Assembly (NCBI GenBank): GCA_031291115.1
Contig: JARLJQ010000015.1
Coordinates: 1-64,000, forward strand
DNA length: 64,000 bases
Direction of reading: 5' to 3'
Source: Legionella sp.
Lineage (GTDB): Bacteria; Pseudomonadota; Gammaproteobacteria; Legionellales; Legionellaceae
Made by a program: the position numbers and the translations under genes. Position 1 is the stretch's first letter. Each line of letters starts with the position of its first letter. Below the pieces are notes generated by a model. That model saw only the letters and a list, made by a program, of their open reading frames with translations, was not told where the DNA came from and did not search any database. Below are positions 53,625 to 62,919 of this stretch, piece after piece.

Positions 53625-55826
53625 TTAACTGTAGGTTGATTTTAAACAAGCTTCTTCAAATACCGCCATTTTTCTACGTGTATCTGTTCGAAAAATACCG
53701 TAGCTGCATAAATTACTGTATATAAAACCTGATACTTTGTTGTCGTGCCGATCAATGAATGAAGCATTGTTTTTATCATTAAGCTGTTTATGTATTTTAT
53801 TAAAGAAACGAGTTGTTCCTGCTAAACGATCCGGAGTAGGTGTGTTTAAAAACTCAAGTGTTTCATCTGCAAGCGACATGGTTAATTTCAGTGTTTTATT
53901 TGCTTTATCAATTCGCTCAGGTTTTGAGGATTGTTCCTGTATTAACGTGATTGATTTAGTGTGCATGACGAGTAAAGCATCATAAATTTTAAAATAATTT
54001 TTTGAGTGGAATAATTCTGTTTTTTGAATTTCCAAAATACGGCTATTAATTTTTTTTATCTGGGATGTAAGATGCTCAATTAAATCTCCTTTGTTTTTCT
54101 TTTCTGGAATTTCAGCTTCATCAATTTCAATAGACATCTCGGATAAAGAATGAGTTGAGACATGGTCGTCTTGGTCTAATGAGTTGGAATTTTCATCAAA
54201 ATACATTTTAGATATAGCTGTAGCAAGCTCTAGCATTTCATAGTTTACTGATTTCACTGTAGCAGGTTTAATTGCTTTGATTGCCATTTGTCGGCAATCT
54301 TTAACTTGTTCGCCAATGTCTTTGATTTCAGCATAAACCAAATCCAGAATGCTCTTAATTTCATTGGGAAACAACTCTTTTTCTTCTATTTGCATGTTAT
54401 TCGCATTATCTTCCTGAAGCTGGCGGAACGATTTTTTAGAGGCCCTCACATCTTCTTGGATTAACATGCATAATTGATCTAGGACATTGAATATTTTGCA
54501 AAAATGAGCAGGGTTATTTACATAAATATTACCTAGAAGTTGAATGCTTCTTAGTAAATGCGTGCACAAATATTGTAATGAAATTATCTCGTGGGCAAGT
54601 TTTGCAATTTTAGCCATCACGAGAGAGCGGTCAATTAGTTGTAAGGGATCGCTGACGAGATCGAATTTTTGGGTTAGTTTATTATATCGGGTACTAATAA
54701 AATTTCCGCTTTCATGAAATACTTTGCGGATTTTTTTCAGCTCATTATCAACTAATTCTTTCTCTTTTGAGCGTCCAAAAAGTTTTCTTCCCAAAAGTGC
54801 TTTTGCTTGGTCTAAAAATATAAAAAAATCCTGAGTAGAATAGTGTGTATCGTCTTGTTGTTCCATTTCGATACTGAGTGATTTAAGATAATAAGACGAT
54901 AAATTTTTGATCCAGTTTTGAAAAATTGAATCTGGAAGCATGATTTTTTCATCAGATCGTAATTCGATGCCAAATAGTTCTGATTGAATGTAATGCTGGC
55001 GGAGTATTCCTTCTTTAAGTTCATCATGAGCGACTGTATTGGCCAGTTCCGTGTCGTTGTTTTTAGCTATCATTTTAACTAAAGCTCTAATTAAAATATC
55101 GCTGTGGTTGACGCAACTGTCTTTTAGTTCGGCTACTGTTTCTTGTAATGATAATACTTCTTTATGTTTTTCAAGCTTGTCTTTGGCTATAGATAAATGT
55201 GCATAAACAGGAGCAAGGCGGCTGAAATGCTGGCTTTTTTCGCCACTATTTAAGGAGGAATATGCGGTGATGAATTTATTAATGGCATCTAGATAAGCAA
55301 TATCATAGTCATAACCTAAAAAATTTAAGCATTTTGTATCCAGCATTTGTAATAGATAGGATATAACTCCCGCTGTAATATCATCTGTTTTAACTTTGTC
55401 GCCATCTTTTCGCGAGAAATAATATTCTTTAAGTTTTCTAATCGCAGAACGTACTGACTCACGGTAACTGGCTAAGGCAATATCTGATCCATGAGTCACA
55501 TCGCTCCCAATGTCCTTAACTTGTTCTGGAGTAAAATGCATGGATTGATACTTACTATCGATTAGTTGAAATACAGGTGGAAAACCATGAATTTTGCCTG
55601 CATGTGGCACAACAATTTGCTTGAGGTGGAGTGCGTACAGTCCATTAACGACTTCAATTTTTTCTTTGTGTTTTTTTTCTTTATAGTTTTTGAATTCAGA
55701 GTAAGTAAATACAGCCGCGGTTACTGCTAAAATCGCGCCTGCTGCAACTAATGCGGGTATTGTTTCTGCACTTGCAAAAAGACTAAGCGCACTGGGGCTG
55801 CCCAATTTTTCAATACTGATAACCAT
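53625..55826 (-). CDS. Coiled-coil protein with N-terminal membrane segment; candidate effector
   Basis: 733 residues from ATG 55826, which has AAGGAG eight bases upstream; a GTG three codons earlier is inside that spacing. Hydrophobic segment about 21-42 (IPALVAAGAILAVTAAVFTY) with a basic KNYKEKKHKEK behind it, suggesting the bulk faces the cytoplasm side. The rest is helical with coiled-coil stretches (for example ELVDNELKKIRKVF and LTSQIKKINSRILEIQKTEL) and an acidic patch near 545-575. No enzyme motif recognised. Between the IS remnant and the ankyrin gene; the C-terminal codons overlap the IS-remnant frame region. The company of effector-like genes suggests a similar role. Confidence 0.7.
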   Translation of the reverse strand: MVISIEKLGSPSALSLFASAETIPALVAAGAILAVTAAVFTYSEFKNYKEKKHKEKIEVVNGLYALHLKQIVVPHAGKIHGFPPVFQLIDSKYQSMHFTPEQVKDIGSDVTHGSDIALASYRESVRSAIRKLKEYYFSRKDGDKVKTDDITAGVISYLLQMLDTKCLNFLGYDYDIAYLDAINKFITAYSSLNSGEKSQHFSRLAPVYAHLSIAKDKLEKHKEVLSLQETVAELKDSCVNHSDILIRALVKMIAKNNDTELANTVAHDELKEGILRQHYIQSELFGIELRSDEKIMLPDSIFQNWIKNLSSYYLKSLSIEMEQQDDTHYSTQDFFIFLDQAKALLGRKLFGRSKEKELVDNELKKIRKVFHESGNFISTRYNKLTQKFDLVSDPLQLIDRSLVMAKIAKLAHEIISLQYLCTHLLRSIQLLGNIYVNNPAHFCKIFNVLDQLCMLIQEDVRASKKSFRQLQEDNANNMQIEEKELFPNEIKSILDLVYAEIKDIGEQVKDCRQMAIKAIKPATVKSVNYEMLELATAISKMYFDENSNSLDQDDHVSTHSLSEMSIEIDEAEIPEKKNKGDLIEHLTSQIKKINSRILEIQKTELFHSKNYFKIYDALLVMHTKSITLIQEQSSKPERIDKANKTLKLTMSLADETLEFLNTPTPDRLAGTTRFFNKIHKQLNDKNNASFIDRHDNKVSGFIYSNLCSYGIFRTDTRRKMAVFEEACLKSTYS

Positions 55827-55835
55827 AATCCACAC

Positions 55836-56111
55836 TCCTTGTAGTCGTTCATATTTGAGTGTAGTTCAAAATACAAAAAGGGTGGGATTTGCTCATGAAA
55901 TCATGTATTTATACATAAAGATTTTATCTGAGCTGCTGTTGTTTTGTTATTGCCCACACTGGTTTGAATTGATTCTTTTGCTTTGTATGAAATCCGTATG
56001 GAGCGTAGTGAAGGTGCTTCTGAAGGTGGAGTAGTGCTAATTGAGTGGAAGGAGTTGGTCGAGAACTTTAAATGTAGGTTGGAGCATCACGGGGTCCTGT
56101 GGAAGGAACCC
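55836..56111. other. Intergenic gap before the coiled-coil gene
   Basis: Contains a possible hairpin just behind the ankyrin stop (GGGGTCCT at 56091, AGGAACCCC at 56104) but no T-run, and GGAGCGTAGTGAAGG near 55999, which resembles one arm of repeat family B. No gene seen. Confidence 0.35.
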
Positions 56112-57737
56112 CTACGAGGATGGTTGTACTGACGTTATTGCAACACTAGAAGTGGTATCTTGAGTTATAGCTCGCACCGACCTAAAAATACTATTAGAGC
56201 TCACACCAAATTCTGCTAATGAGTCCTGACGTGGTTTTGCCACACTTTCGAGTTGAGAAATTGCATATTTAATTTTATCAGATCTCACTTTATCTCCCGC
56301 AAAAAGAGAATGTAAATCTTTTCTTTGTTGTGATGAACAATAAGATAATTTTTGCAAAAGAAGATGTGGTTGATTTTTAAAAATAGTTTCATAAGCATCG
56401 AGAAATGATGCCATTTGTGGAGAAAGATTCTTTCGTGCAGTTGGATTAGGAGGGGCATATAAAACGCCAGACCAAAGTAATTTTAACATCAGCATATGGT
56501 TATTAGCTTTTGCAGCTGTATGAATCGCATGATAGCCATGATCTGCTATTGTATTTAGAGGAGTCATTTTTTCTAACAACAAAAGTACAACGCGTTCATC
56601 ACCTAGCTTTATTGCTTCGCAAATTAATTCCAACTCACTTCCTTGAGAAAATCTTTTCTCTTCAAAATTATAACTAAATTGCTGTAGATAAAAATTTAAT
56701 AATTTATAGTTACGAATCAACTTGAAGTAATTATTATAATCGTTACCATTTGGTACTCTAAGTGGATCATTGTTCTCGTTATCAGCAGGATTAAACATTT
56801 GATCATGCTTAACTTGTTTATACTTAATAACAAAATCTACCAACGCATCATTATTGGGTTGGTTAATAACCGCTTCAATAAATTTCCAAGTTAAAGGAAG
56901 TCGATATTTTAGAATAATTCTTTTTACTAATGCAGTATCATCGATGATAGGAATCAGATGTTTCGAAATTAATCGCATACCTATTTGAGAGTCACAAATA
57001 AATTTATAACACGCAGCAGCCAAATCAAAATTTCTTTGGAATAATAATATTAAAGCTGCGGTGGTTTCAGGAAAATATATATTGCAGGAAAGATTGGCTC
57101 CGTCACCAAGATAAACGCGGTTTATATGATAAAAAATTGAAGCGATATATTTTACAATTTCAATATGTTCATTCAATAGAGCTTGTTTTAAAACCATATC
57201 AATTACACGTTCATTAAAACCGCGATGAAATGATTCCTCCGTATGTTTCGTGGTGGGTGAAAAACTGTTGAACGCTATTTTTAAATACCGTAAATTTCCA
57301 TGAGTAGCGGCTTGAATAGATGCTCCTCCAGTTTTTTTTGCACCATGCTTTAAAATTAAATCCACACATTGATTTTGTCTACTTAGTAATACTTTTTGCT
57401 CGTTTGTTACTTCTTGATTTGCGCCTCTAAAGCTTTTAAAGCTAACCGCATACGATAATGCTGTTTCGAGTTTTGAATTTTGTAGATGTACGTCGGCTTT
57501 TCGCCTCATTGAAAAAAAACGTGGGTTTAATAACCAATGCAATGCGGGTAGATGCCATAGTTCTGCAGCAACCATAAGTGGCGTTTTATTGTCTTTAATA
57601 GCCTTTCTATTTACATGCGGATGTTTTTTATAATCATTGTCCAATTGTTGGTTTACTGTATTTTGATTTTCATTTTGATTTAACCGAAGAATTGAATCAA
57701 TCAAGATTGTTTTGCTTGGCTCATTTCGACTTTGCAC
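56112..57737 (-). CDS. Ankyrin-repeat protein; candidate effector
   Basis: 541 residues from GTG 57737, which has GGGAG nine bases upstream; a longer frame starts at TTG 57809 without ribosome site. Ankyrin-type repeats: NKTPLMVAAELWHLPALHWL near 55, ETALSYAVSFKSF, ASIQAATHGNLRYLKIAF, and DHGYHAIHTAAKANNHMLML near the C-terminus. Between them, degenerate ankyrin-like helices (ELICEAIKLGDERVVLLLL). The tail (RPRQDS-like, Ser/Thr-rich, ends VAITSVQPSS) is disordered and could carry a secretion signal. Ankyrin proteins are a major class of Legionella and Coxiella type IV effectors and bind host proteins; target unknown. Same strand as the preceding coiled-coil gene, 276 bp apart. Confidence 0.8.
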   Translation of the reverse strand: MQSRNEPSKTILIDSILRLNQNENQNTVNQQLDNDYKKHPHVNRKAIKDNKTPLMVAAELWHLPALHWLLNPRFFSMRRKADVHLQNSKLETALSYAVSFKSFRGANQEVTNEQKVLLSRQNQCVDLILKHGAKKTGGASIQAATHGNLRYLKIAFNSFSPTTKHTEESFHRGFNERVIDMVLKQALLNEHIEIVKYIASIFYHINRVYLGDGANLSCNIYFPETTAALILLFQRNFDLAAACYKFICDSQIGMRLISKHLIPIIDDTALVKRIILKYRLPLTWKFIEAVINQPNNDALVDFVIKYKQVKHDQMFNPADNENNDPLRVPNGNDYNNYFKLIRNYKLLNFYLQQFSYNFEEKRFSQGSELELICEAIKLGDERVVLLLLEKMTPLNTIADHGYHAIHTAAKANNHMLMLKLLWSGVLYAPPNPTARKNLSPQMASFLDAYETIFKNQPHLLLQKLSYCSSQQRKDLHSLFAGDKVRSDKIKYAISQLESVAKPRQDSLAEFGVSSNSIFRSVRAITQDTTSSVAITSVQPSS

Positions 57738-57898
57738 AATATAGTACTCCCGTATCAGGACATTTTTTAAGTAGAAGCCTACAATACACTTTTTGCGTAT
57801 GTAATTCAATTTGACTCGAATTTTACTATTTACTCTATTGATCTAACCTATTAATTAATAAGCCTATTTATTTTATGTGCCACCATCCGTCAAATAAA

Positions 57899-59695
57899 TC
57901 AAAAGGCCCAGCAAAAACACTCTCCCCATTGCCATGGTGTATGATGGCAGGGCGTTAGTGAATGCTTGTGTTGATGTGACACTCTTGTTGCCGCTGAGGT
58001 AAATAATTTATTACCATTATACGTACCATAATAATTCACTGGCGACCAGGATGGACTAACAGGAGGAAGTGGCGGATTATATTGTGAAAAGTTATCGCTG
58101 GCATGAACAATATCACCACCAACAACAGTCATTAATGAGTATATGTCTTTAATTTCCTCATCGCTGACTTGGAAAAAATCCTTCGACAATACAGCAAAAT
58201 CAGCTAACTGATTGGGAAGAAAAGATCCCTTGGTATCTTCTTCATTGGAAAACCACGCACTTCCTTGTGTATACAGCTTCAATGCTTGTTCTCTGGAAAG
58301 TATGTTGTCTTCCTTGTAAATAGCTTGTCCTCCTACAGTCTTTCCGGTGGTTAACCAATAAAGACAGATCCAAGGGTTGTAACTGGAAACTCGTGTTGCA
58401 TCAGTACCCATTCCTACCGGAATTCCCGCAGCAAGAATTTTTGCAATAGGTGGGCTGCGTAAGGTTTTTTCTTTGCCGTAGCGTTCACTAAAATACTCAC
58501 CTTGAAAGGCCATGCGGTTTTGTATTGCAATCCCACCGCCTAGGTTTTTGACCCGTTCAATTGATTGGTCAGAAATAGTTTCTGCGTGATCAAAAAACCA
58601 ATGCAATCCTGTAAGGGGTACTTCTTTGTTGATGGACTCATATACATTTAACGCTCTTGCAATGGTTTCGTCATAGGTTGCATGCAATCTGAATGGCCAT
58701 TTATTTTTGGCCAATAATTTTATAATGGGTTGTAATTGTTCTTCCATAACCGAGGGCAAATCCGGTCGTTCCTGTAAAAAATCCTCAAAATCGGCTGCTG
58801 AATACACCAGCATTTCGCCAGCGCCATTTTGGCGATAATAGTCATTACCTTGCTGGTATTTTAAGGTTTCCGTCCATGTTTTAAAGTCTTCAAATTCGTG
58901 ACCTGGTTTTTGTGTGAATAAATTATAGGCAATTCGTAGCGTTAGTTTTTTTTCTTTATCCAGCATTTGAATCACATCATAATCTTCTGGATAGCTTTGA
59001 GAGCCTCCACCGGCATCAACCACGCTCGTTATGCCAAGGCGGTTTAATTCACGCATAAAGTGTAATGTAGAATTGACTTGATCGCTTCGCCCAAGCTTTG
59101 GGCCTTGTGATAAAGCAGAATAAAGGATCATGGCATTGGGGTGAGCAATCAACATACCGGTTGGATTTCCATCTTTATCACGTTGAATCTTGGTTCCAGG
59201 CATTTCTTTGGTGTTTTTATCGTAACCAATGACGTTTAATGCGGCTCTATTGAGTAGGGCGCGGTCATAAAGGTGTAAAATAAATACGGGCGTGTCTTTG
59301 GAAACGGCATTGATTTCATCCAGGGTAGGCATTCTTCGTTCTTTAAACTGAAATTCCGTCCAGCCCCCTACAACCCGAACCCATTGGGGTGCTGGGGTGC
59401 GAGCCGCTTGTTCTTTTAGCATGAATAAAGCCTCATTAAGGCTTGTAATGCCATCCCAGCGTAATTCCATATTGAAGCTTAAACCGCCGCGGATAAGGTG
59501 AATGTGCGAGTCATTTAAGCCTGGAATAACGGTTTTATTTTTTAAATCGATTAATTTGGTCGTTGAAGTTTTTAACTCCATGATGTCTTTATCTGAACCC
59601 AATTGAATAAAGCGATTGTTTTTAATCGCTGCAGCCGTTGTAGGTTTCGTAATACCTGAGCCTTTAAAATTACCATTATAATAAATTGCGTCCAT
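57899..59695 (-). CDS. YtcJ-like metal-dependent amidohydrolase
   Basis: 598 residues. Starts MDAIYYNGNF, with the amidohydrolase_3 features: TVIPGLNDSHIHLIRGG (HxH metal ligands), LHATYDETI (His), WFFDHAETIS (His), GMGTDATRVSSYNPW (catalytic Asp). The C-terminal beta part ends in VVGGDIVHASDNF. It probably hydrolyses an amide or imide; substrate unknown. An AAGGAG precedes the ATG by about ten bases. It lies 32 bp after the isochorismatase-like gene in the same operon. An unusual Cys/His-rich tail (SHQHKHSLTPCHH..CFCWAF) extends beyond the family's usual end. Confidence 0.9.
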   Translation of the reverse strand: MDAIYYNGNFKGSGITKPTTAAAIKNNRFIQLGSDKDIMELKTSTTKLIDLKNKTVIPGLNDSHIHLIRGGLSFNMELRWDGITSLNEALFMLKEQAARTPAPQWVRVVGGWTEFQFKERRMPTLDEINAVSKDTPVFILHLYDRALLNRAALNVIGYDKNTKEMPGTKIQRDKDGNPTGMLIAHPNAMILYSALSQGPKLGRSDQVNSTLHFMRELNRLGITSVVDAGGGSQSYPEDYDVIQMLDKEKKLTLRIAYNLFTQKPGHEFEDFKTWTETLKYQQGNDYYRQNGAGEMLVYSAADFEDFLQERPDLPSVMEEQLQPIIKLLAKNKWPFRLHATYDETIARALNVYESINKEVPLTGLHWFFDHAETISDQSIERVKNLGGGIAIQNRMAFQGEYFSERYGKEKTLRSPPIAKILAAGIPVGMGTDATRVSSYNPWICLYWLTTGKTVGGQAIYKEDNILSREQALKLYTQGSAWFSNEEDTKGSFLPNQLADFAVLSKDFFQVSDEEIKDIYSLMTVVGGDIVHASDNFSQYNPPLPPVSPSWSPVNYYGTYNGNKLFTSAATRVSHQHKHSLTPCHHTPWQWGECFCWAF

Positions 59696-59727
59696 AATAA
59701 AGCACTCCTTAGCACAAGAAGAATGAA

Positions 59728-60393
59728 TTACTTCACTGTTTTACCATTCCATTCACTTCTTGGTTTTTGCTTGTGAACCATTGTATAAGCGTAATCAACT
59801 CCCATTCCGTAAGCGCCACTGTGTTCTTTAACAATCTTCATTACTTCATCGTAGGTTTCTTTGTGCGCCCAATCTCTTTGCCACTCAAGCAGCACTTGTT
59901 GCCAGCTTAAAGGAATAACACCTGCCTGACGCATGCGCTCCATTGATGCACGATGGGCTAATTCACTGGTTCCGCCGCATGCATCTTCAACGACATAGAC
60001 TTCATAACCGTCTTGCATGGCTGAAAACGCACACATATTGATGCAGACTTCGGTCCATAATCCGGCAAGAATTAATTTCTTTCGCCGCGTATGTGCTACA
60101 TGTTCCCTTACACTAGCTGAGTCCCAAGAGTTCATGCTGGTACGTTCAATAATGTCATTATGCGGAAAAACATCCAGTAGTTCAGGAAAAATATAACCAC
60201 TAAAGCTTTCTGATTCTACTGAGGTGAGAATAGTGGGTACCTGAAATAGTTTTGAAGCGCTTGCAAGGGCAACAGCATTGTTTTTTAAACTTTGTCGGTC
60301 AATACTGACCACGCCGAACGCCATTTGAGGTTGATAATCAATCATCAATAAAACAGAGTTTTTAGGGGTAAGTAACTCTAATTTCTTGTCCAT
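59728..60393 (-). CDS. Isochorismatase-like (YcaC-type) hydrolase
   Basis: 221 residues. Catalytic Asp in LLMIDYQPQM, Lys in KKLILAGLWTEVCINM with the nucleophilic Cys in the TEVC segment, and EVYVVEDACGGTSE. This Asp-Lys-Cys triad is that of cysteine hydrolases such as YcaC, nicotinamidase and N-carbamoylsarcosine amidase. Upstream gene of the amidohydrolase, so the pair may act in sequence on one compound. Starts ATG 60393; the divergent operon begins 178 bp away. Confidence 0.9.
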   Translation of the reverse strand: MDKKLELLTPKNSVLLMIDYQPQMAFGVVSIDRQSLKNNAVALASASKLFQVPTILTSVESESFSGYIFPELLDVFPHNDIIERTSMNSWDSASVREHVAHTRRKKLILAGLWTEVCINMCAFSAMQDGYEVYVVEDACGGTSELAHRASMERMRQAGVIPLSWQQVLLEWQRDWAHKETYDEVMKIVKEHSGAYGMGVDYAYTMVHKQKPRSEWNGKTVK

Positions 60394-60432
60394 GTTATGC
60401 TTCCTTGTAGAAAAGTTACAAATTCAATAAAC

Positions 60433-60454
60433 TGATCTACTATATTATAGATCA
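60433..60454. promoter_or_regulatory. Candidate operator between the two divergent catabolic operons
   Basis: TGATCTA and TAGATCA arms around CTATATTA, an imperfect 22-bp palindrome in the 178-bp divergent gap. The size and symmetry suit a TetR- or MarR-type dimer. No regulator gene lies next to it. Confidence 0.45.
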
Positions 60455-60571
60455 TTGTCTTTATTTTGAGCATTTTGAGTAAGGTAAATGATGCAAATAA
60501 AAATGAAATGGTTATGATTTCATGCAGATGCAATTGAAAGATTAAATTAATTATTTTTGCAAGGAACGCAA

Positions 60572-61480
60572 ATGAAAAAAATTGGACTGGTTATTTTTGC
60601 TTTTTTTCTCGTAGCATATGAGCCATTAAATGCCGCTCAAAACAGTGGTTTTGCTGTGGGGCCTCAATACGATACAACACATGTTTATGTGGCTCCCGAA
60701 GACTTCGCTCAGTTTGTAAGCAGCTTTACTGCTACTTTAGGAGGGACCACTTCAAAACAAGGTGTTTTTCAGGTAACACCAACGCCTAGTCAAACGATGT
60801 CCCAGCTGGCATTGACACCTGTGGGTACTGTTTCGGTATTTGGGTTTAAAACACCTATTCCTTATCCTTTTGGACTTGAGCGAACAGGTTATCTTGTAAC
60901 CGATTTTGATAAGGCCATTACCGCCGCACGTGCTGCAGGCGCTGATGTGATTGTTGCGCCATTTCCTGATCCCATCGGGCGTGATGTGATTATTCAATGG
61001 GCTGGTGGCGTGAACATGCAACTTTATTGGCATAAAACACCGCCATCTTATCCTCCATTGACTGTGATTCCAGAAAATCGCGTGTATGTATCACCGGATA
61101 GTGCGAATCTTTTTATCAAGCAGTTCACACAGTTTGCACAGGGTAAAATAGTATCAGATACCTTGCATGCTCCAGGGATAGAAATTGGGCAGCCGGATAC
61201 AACATACCGCCGCGTAGCTATTGAGTCTGGATTTGGAAAAATGCTAGTTATCGTTACTAATGGACACCTAGTCTGGCCTTATGGGCGTGAATTAACCGGT
61301 TATGAAGTGATGGATCTAAACGATACCTTAACTAAAGCAAAAGCTGCTGGTGTCACTGTATTGGTTGCACCTTTTGTGTCGGGAGAGCGTAGTTCCGCTA
61401 TGGTTAAGTTTCCGGGGGGGTATATTGCTGAACTACATCAAATAAAAGCCTCTGAGGATGTAAGTAAGCCAAAGCAATAA
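60572..61480 (+). CDS. Periplasmic protein with two VOC/glyoxalase-like domains
   Basis: 302 residues from ATG 60572 (AAGGA six bases upstream); the TTG at 60557 lies ahead of the ribosome site. Signal peptide 1-21 (MKKIGLVIFAFFLVAYEPLN, cleaved near AA). Two copies of a VOC-type module follow: the first with THVYVAPEDFAQFVSSF and GYLVTDFDKAITAARAAGAD, the second with NRVYVSPDSANLFIKQF and GYEVMDLNDTLTKAKAAGVT, each with a strand VIVAPF or VLVAPF. VOC enzymes use a paired beta-alpha-beta fold with metal. Role unknown. It is 6 bp ahead of the outer-membrane channel gene. Confidence 0.82.
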   Translation: MKKIGLVIFAFFLVAYEPLNAAQNSGFAVGPQYDTTHVYVAPEDFAQFVSSFTATLGGTTSKQGVFQVTPTPSQTMSQLALTPVGTVSVFGFKTPIPYPFGLERTGYLVTDFDKAITAARAAGADVIVAPFPDPIGRDVIIQWAGGVNMQLYWHKTPPSYPPLTVIPENRVYVSPDSANLFIKQFTQFAQGKIVSDTLHAPGIEIGQPDTTYRRVAIESGFGKMLVIVTNGHLVWPYGRELTGYEVMDLNDTLTKAKAAGVTVLVAPFVSGERSSAMVKFPGGYIAELHQIKASEDVSKPKQ

Positions 61481-61486
61481 AATACT

Positions 61487-62887
61487 ATGAGTGTTAAAGC
61501 CGTATTATGTTTGGGGTTATTGGGCTTCATGTCGGCGGTATGCAGCCAAAGCAGTCCCATTTCAAAGATCCCGAAACGTCCTTCGATAATGTTTAATCGC
61601 TGGCAAGAGGATTGGTCGGTTTTGGCTGATCCCAGGATTCCTCAAGCACCGTTTGATGAGCTGAAATACATTCCTTTATCAAAGACAGACCCTAAAACGT
61701 ACCTTTCTTTGGGTGTGAATTTGCGAGAGCGCTTTGAAAGTAATGATGCGGTTAATTTTGATGTGGGCAATAGTGTGCCTCAGTCTTATTTAATTAGTCG
61801 TTTTGAGCCCCATGCTGATTTGCACATTGCTAATCGTTTGCAAAGCTTTGTGCAATTGCAAAGTGATTTTGCACCATGGAAAACAATTATTACTCCTGTA
61901 GATAAAAACAGGCTTGATTTGGAGCAGGCATTTGCCGCACTTGTTGAGCCTATTTCTGACGGACTTTTTAAGTTTCGAGTAGGGCGCCAGCAATTTGCAT
62001 TCGATTTACAGCGTTTTATTTCAGTTCGTGATGGTCCAAACGTACGCCAATCTTATGACGCTATTTGGGGCGATTATGAATACGGCCCCTGGCGTTACAT
62101 ATCATTTTACAGCCGCCCCGTGGTAGCTCGGGATCTTCGTGCTTTTGATGATTACAGCAGCAGTCATTACACGTTCAGTGGTTTTCGTATTGAACGTAAG
62201 GTTGCAGGTTTTGGTAAAGTGAACTCTTATCTGGCTCATTATAAAAAAGACAATATGAATTACGTGTCCGTTTCCGGGAATGAACGTCGTAACCTTCTTG
62301 ATGTCCGTGCAGTAGGCATTGGTTCAGTATTTGATTGGGATTTTGAAGTAATGGGGCAGGAAGGAAGCATTGCTGATAAAAAAATTCGCGCGTGGGCAAT
62401 TGGCTCTCGATCAGGTTATACATTAAAAGAAAAAAAATGGACACCAAGAATTGGTTTTCAATTAGATGCCGCATCAGGGAATCATGATCCGAATGGGGCT
62501 ATTTTAGGTACTTTTAATCCGTTGTTTCCCAATGGCTATTACATCACTTTAGCTGGTTATACAGGCTATACCAACTTCATTCACTTAAAACCTTCATTGA
62601 CCATTTACCCCAATAGTTCATTTAGCGCAATGATTGCCGCCGCCGCACTTTGGCGAGAAACAACAGCCGACGCAGTCTACACCCAACCGATGATCCCGAT
62701 TCCAGGAAGCGCAGGAGAAGGAGGGCGTTATACAGGTAGCTATAGTCAATTACGTTTTGACTGGCTCATCTCTACTCATTTTACCAGCGCACTCGAAGCA
62801 GTACATTTTCAAGTGGCCGAAGCACTACGCCAAGTTGGCGGTAAAAACTCAGACTATGTGGGGGTAGAGATTAAATTTGGTTGGTAA
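61487..62887 (+). CDS. Outer-membrane beta-barrel of the alginate-export type
   Basis: 466 residues. Signal peptide 1-20 (VLCLGLLGFMSAVCSQ). The Alginate_exp features are visible: TYLSLGVNLRERFESND, LDLEQAFAAL, FRVGRQQFAFDLQRFISVRDGPNVRQSYDA and the terminal strand YVGVEIKFGW, with aromatic end residue as in barrels. (Longest piece here quoted as FRVGRQQFAFDLQR and SVRDGPNVRQSYDA.) It probably forms an anionic-substrate channel for the compound used by the divergent operon. Co-transcribed with the VOC protein. Confidence 0.87.
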   Translation: MSVKAVLCLGLLGFMSAVCSQSSPISKIPKRPSIMFNRWQEDWSVLADPRIPQAPFDELKYIPLSKTDPKTYLSLGVNLRERFESNDAVNFDVGNSVPQSYLISRFEPHADLHIANRLQSFVQLQSDFAPWKTIITPVDKNRLDLEQAFAALVEPISDGLFKFRVGRQQFAFDLQRFISVRDGPNVRQSYDAIWGDYEYGPWRYISFYSRPVVARDLRAFDDYSSSHYTFSGFRIERKVAGFGKVNSYLAHYKKDNMNYVSVSGNERRNLLDVRAVGIGSVFDWDFEVMGQEGSIADKKIRAWAIGSRSGYTLKEKKWTPRIGFQLDAASGNHDPNGAILGTFNPLFPNGYYITLAGYTGYTNFIHLKPSLTIYPNSSFSAMIAAAALWRETTADAVYTQPMIPIPGSAGEGGRYTGSYSQLRFDWLISTHFTSALEAVHFQVAEALRQVGGKNSDYVGVEIKFGW

Positions 62888-62919
62888 AAAGCAAGGTATC
62901 TAATCCCATTGATTTTATA

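Noticed and set aside
53495-53725. 76-codon plus-strand frame as an intact gene
   Set aside because: Its first part is the tail of an IS3 OrfA-like helix-turn-helix whose beginning lies upstream of the ATG; better described as a remnant.
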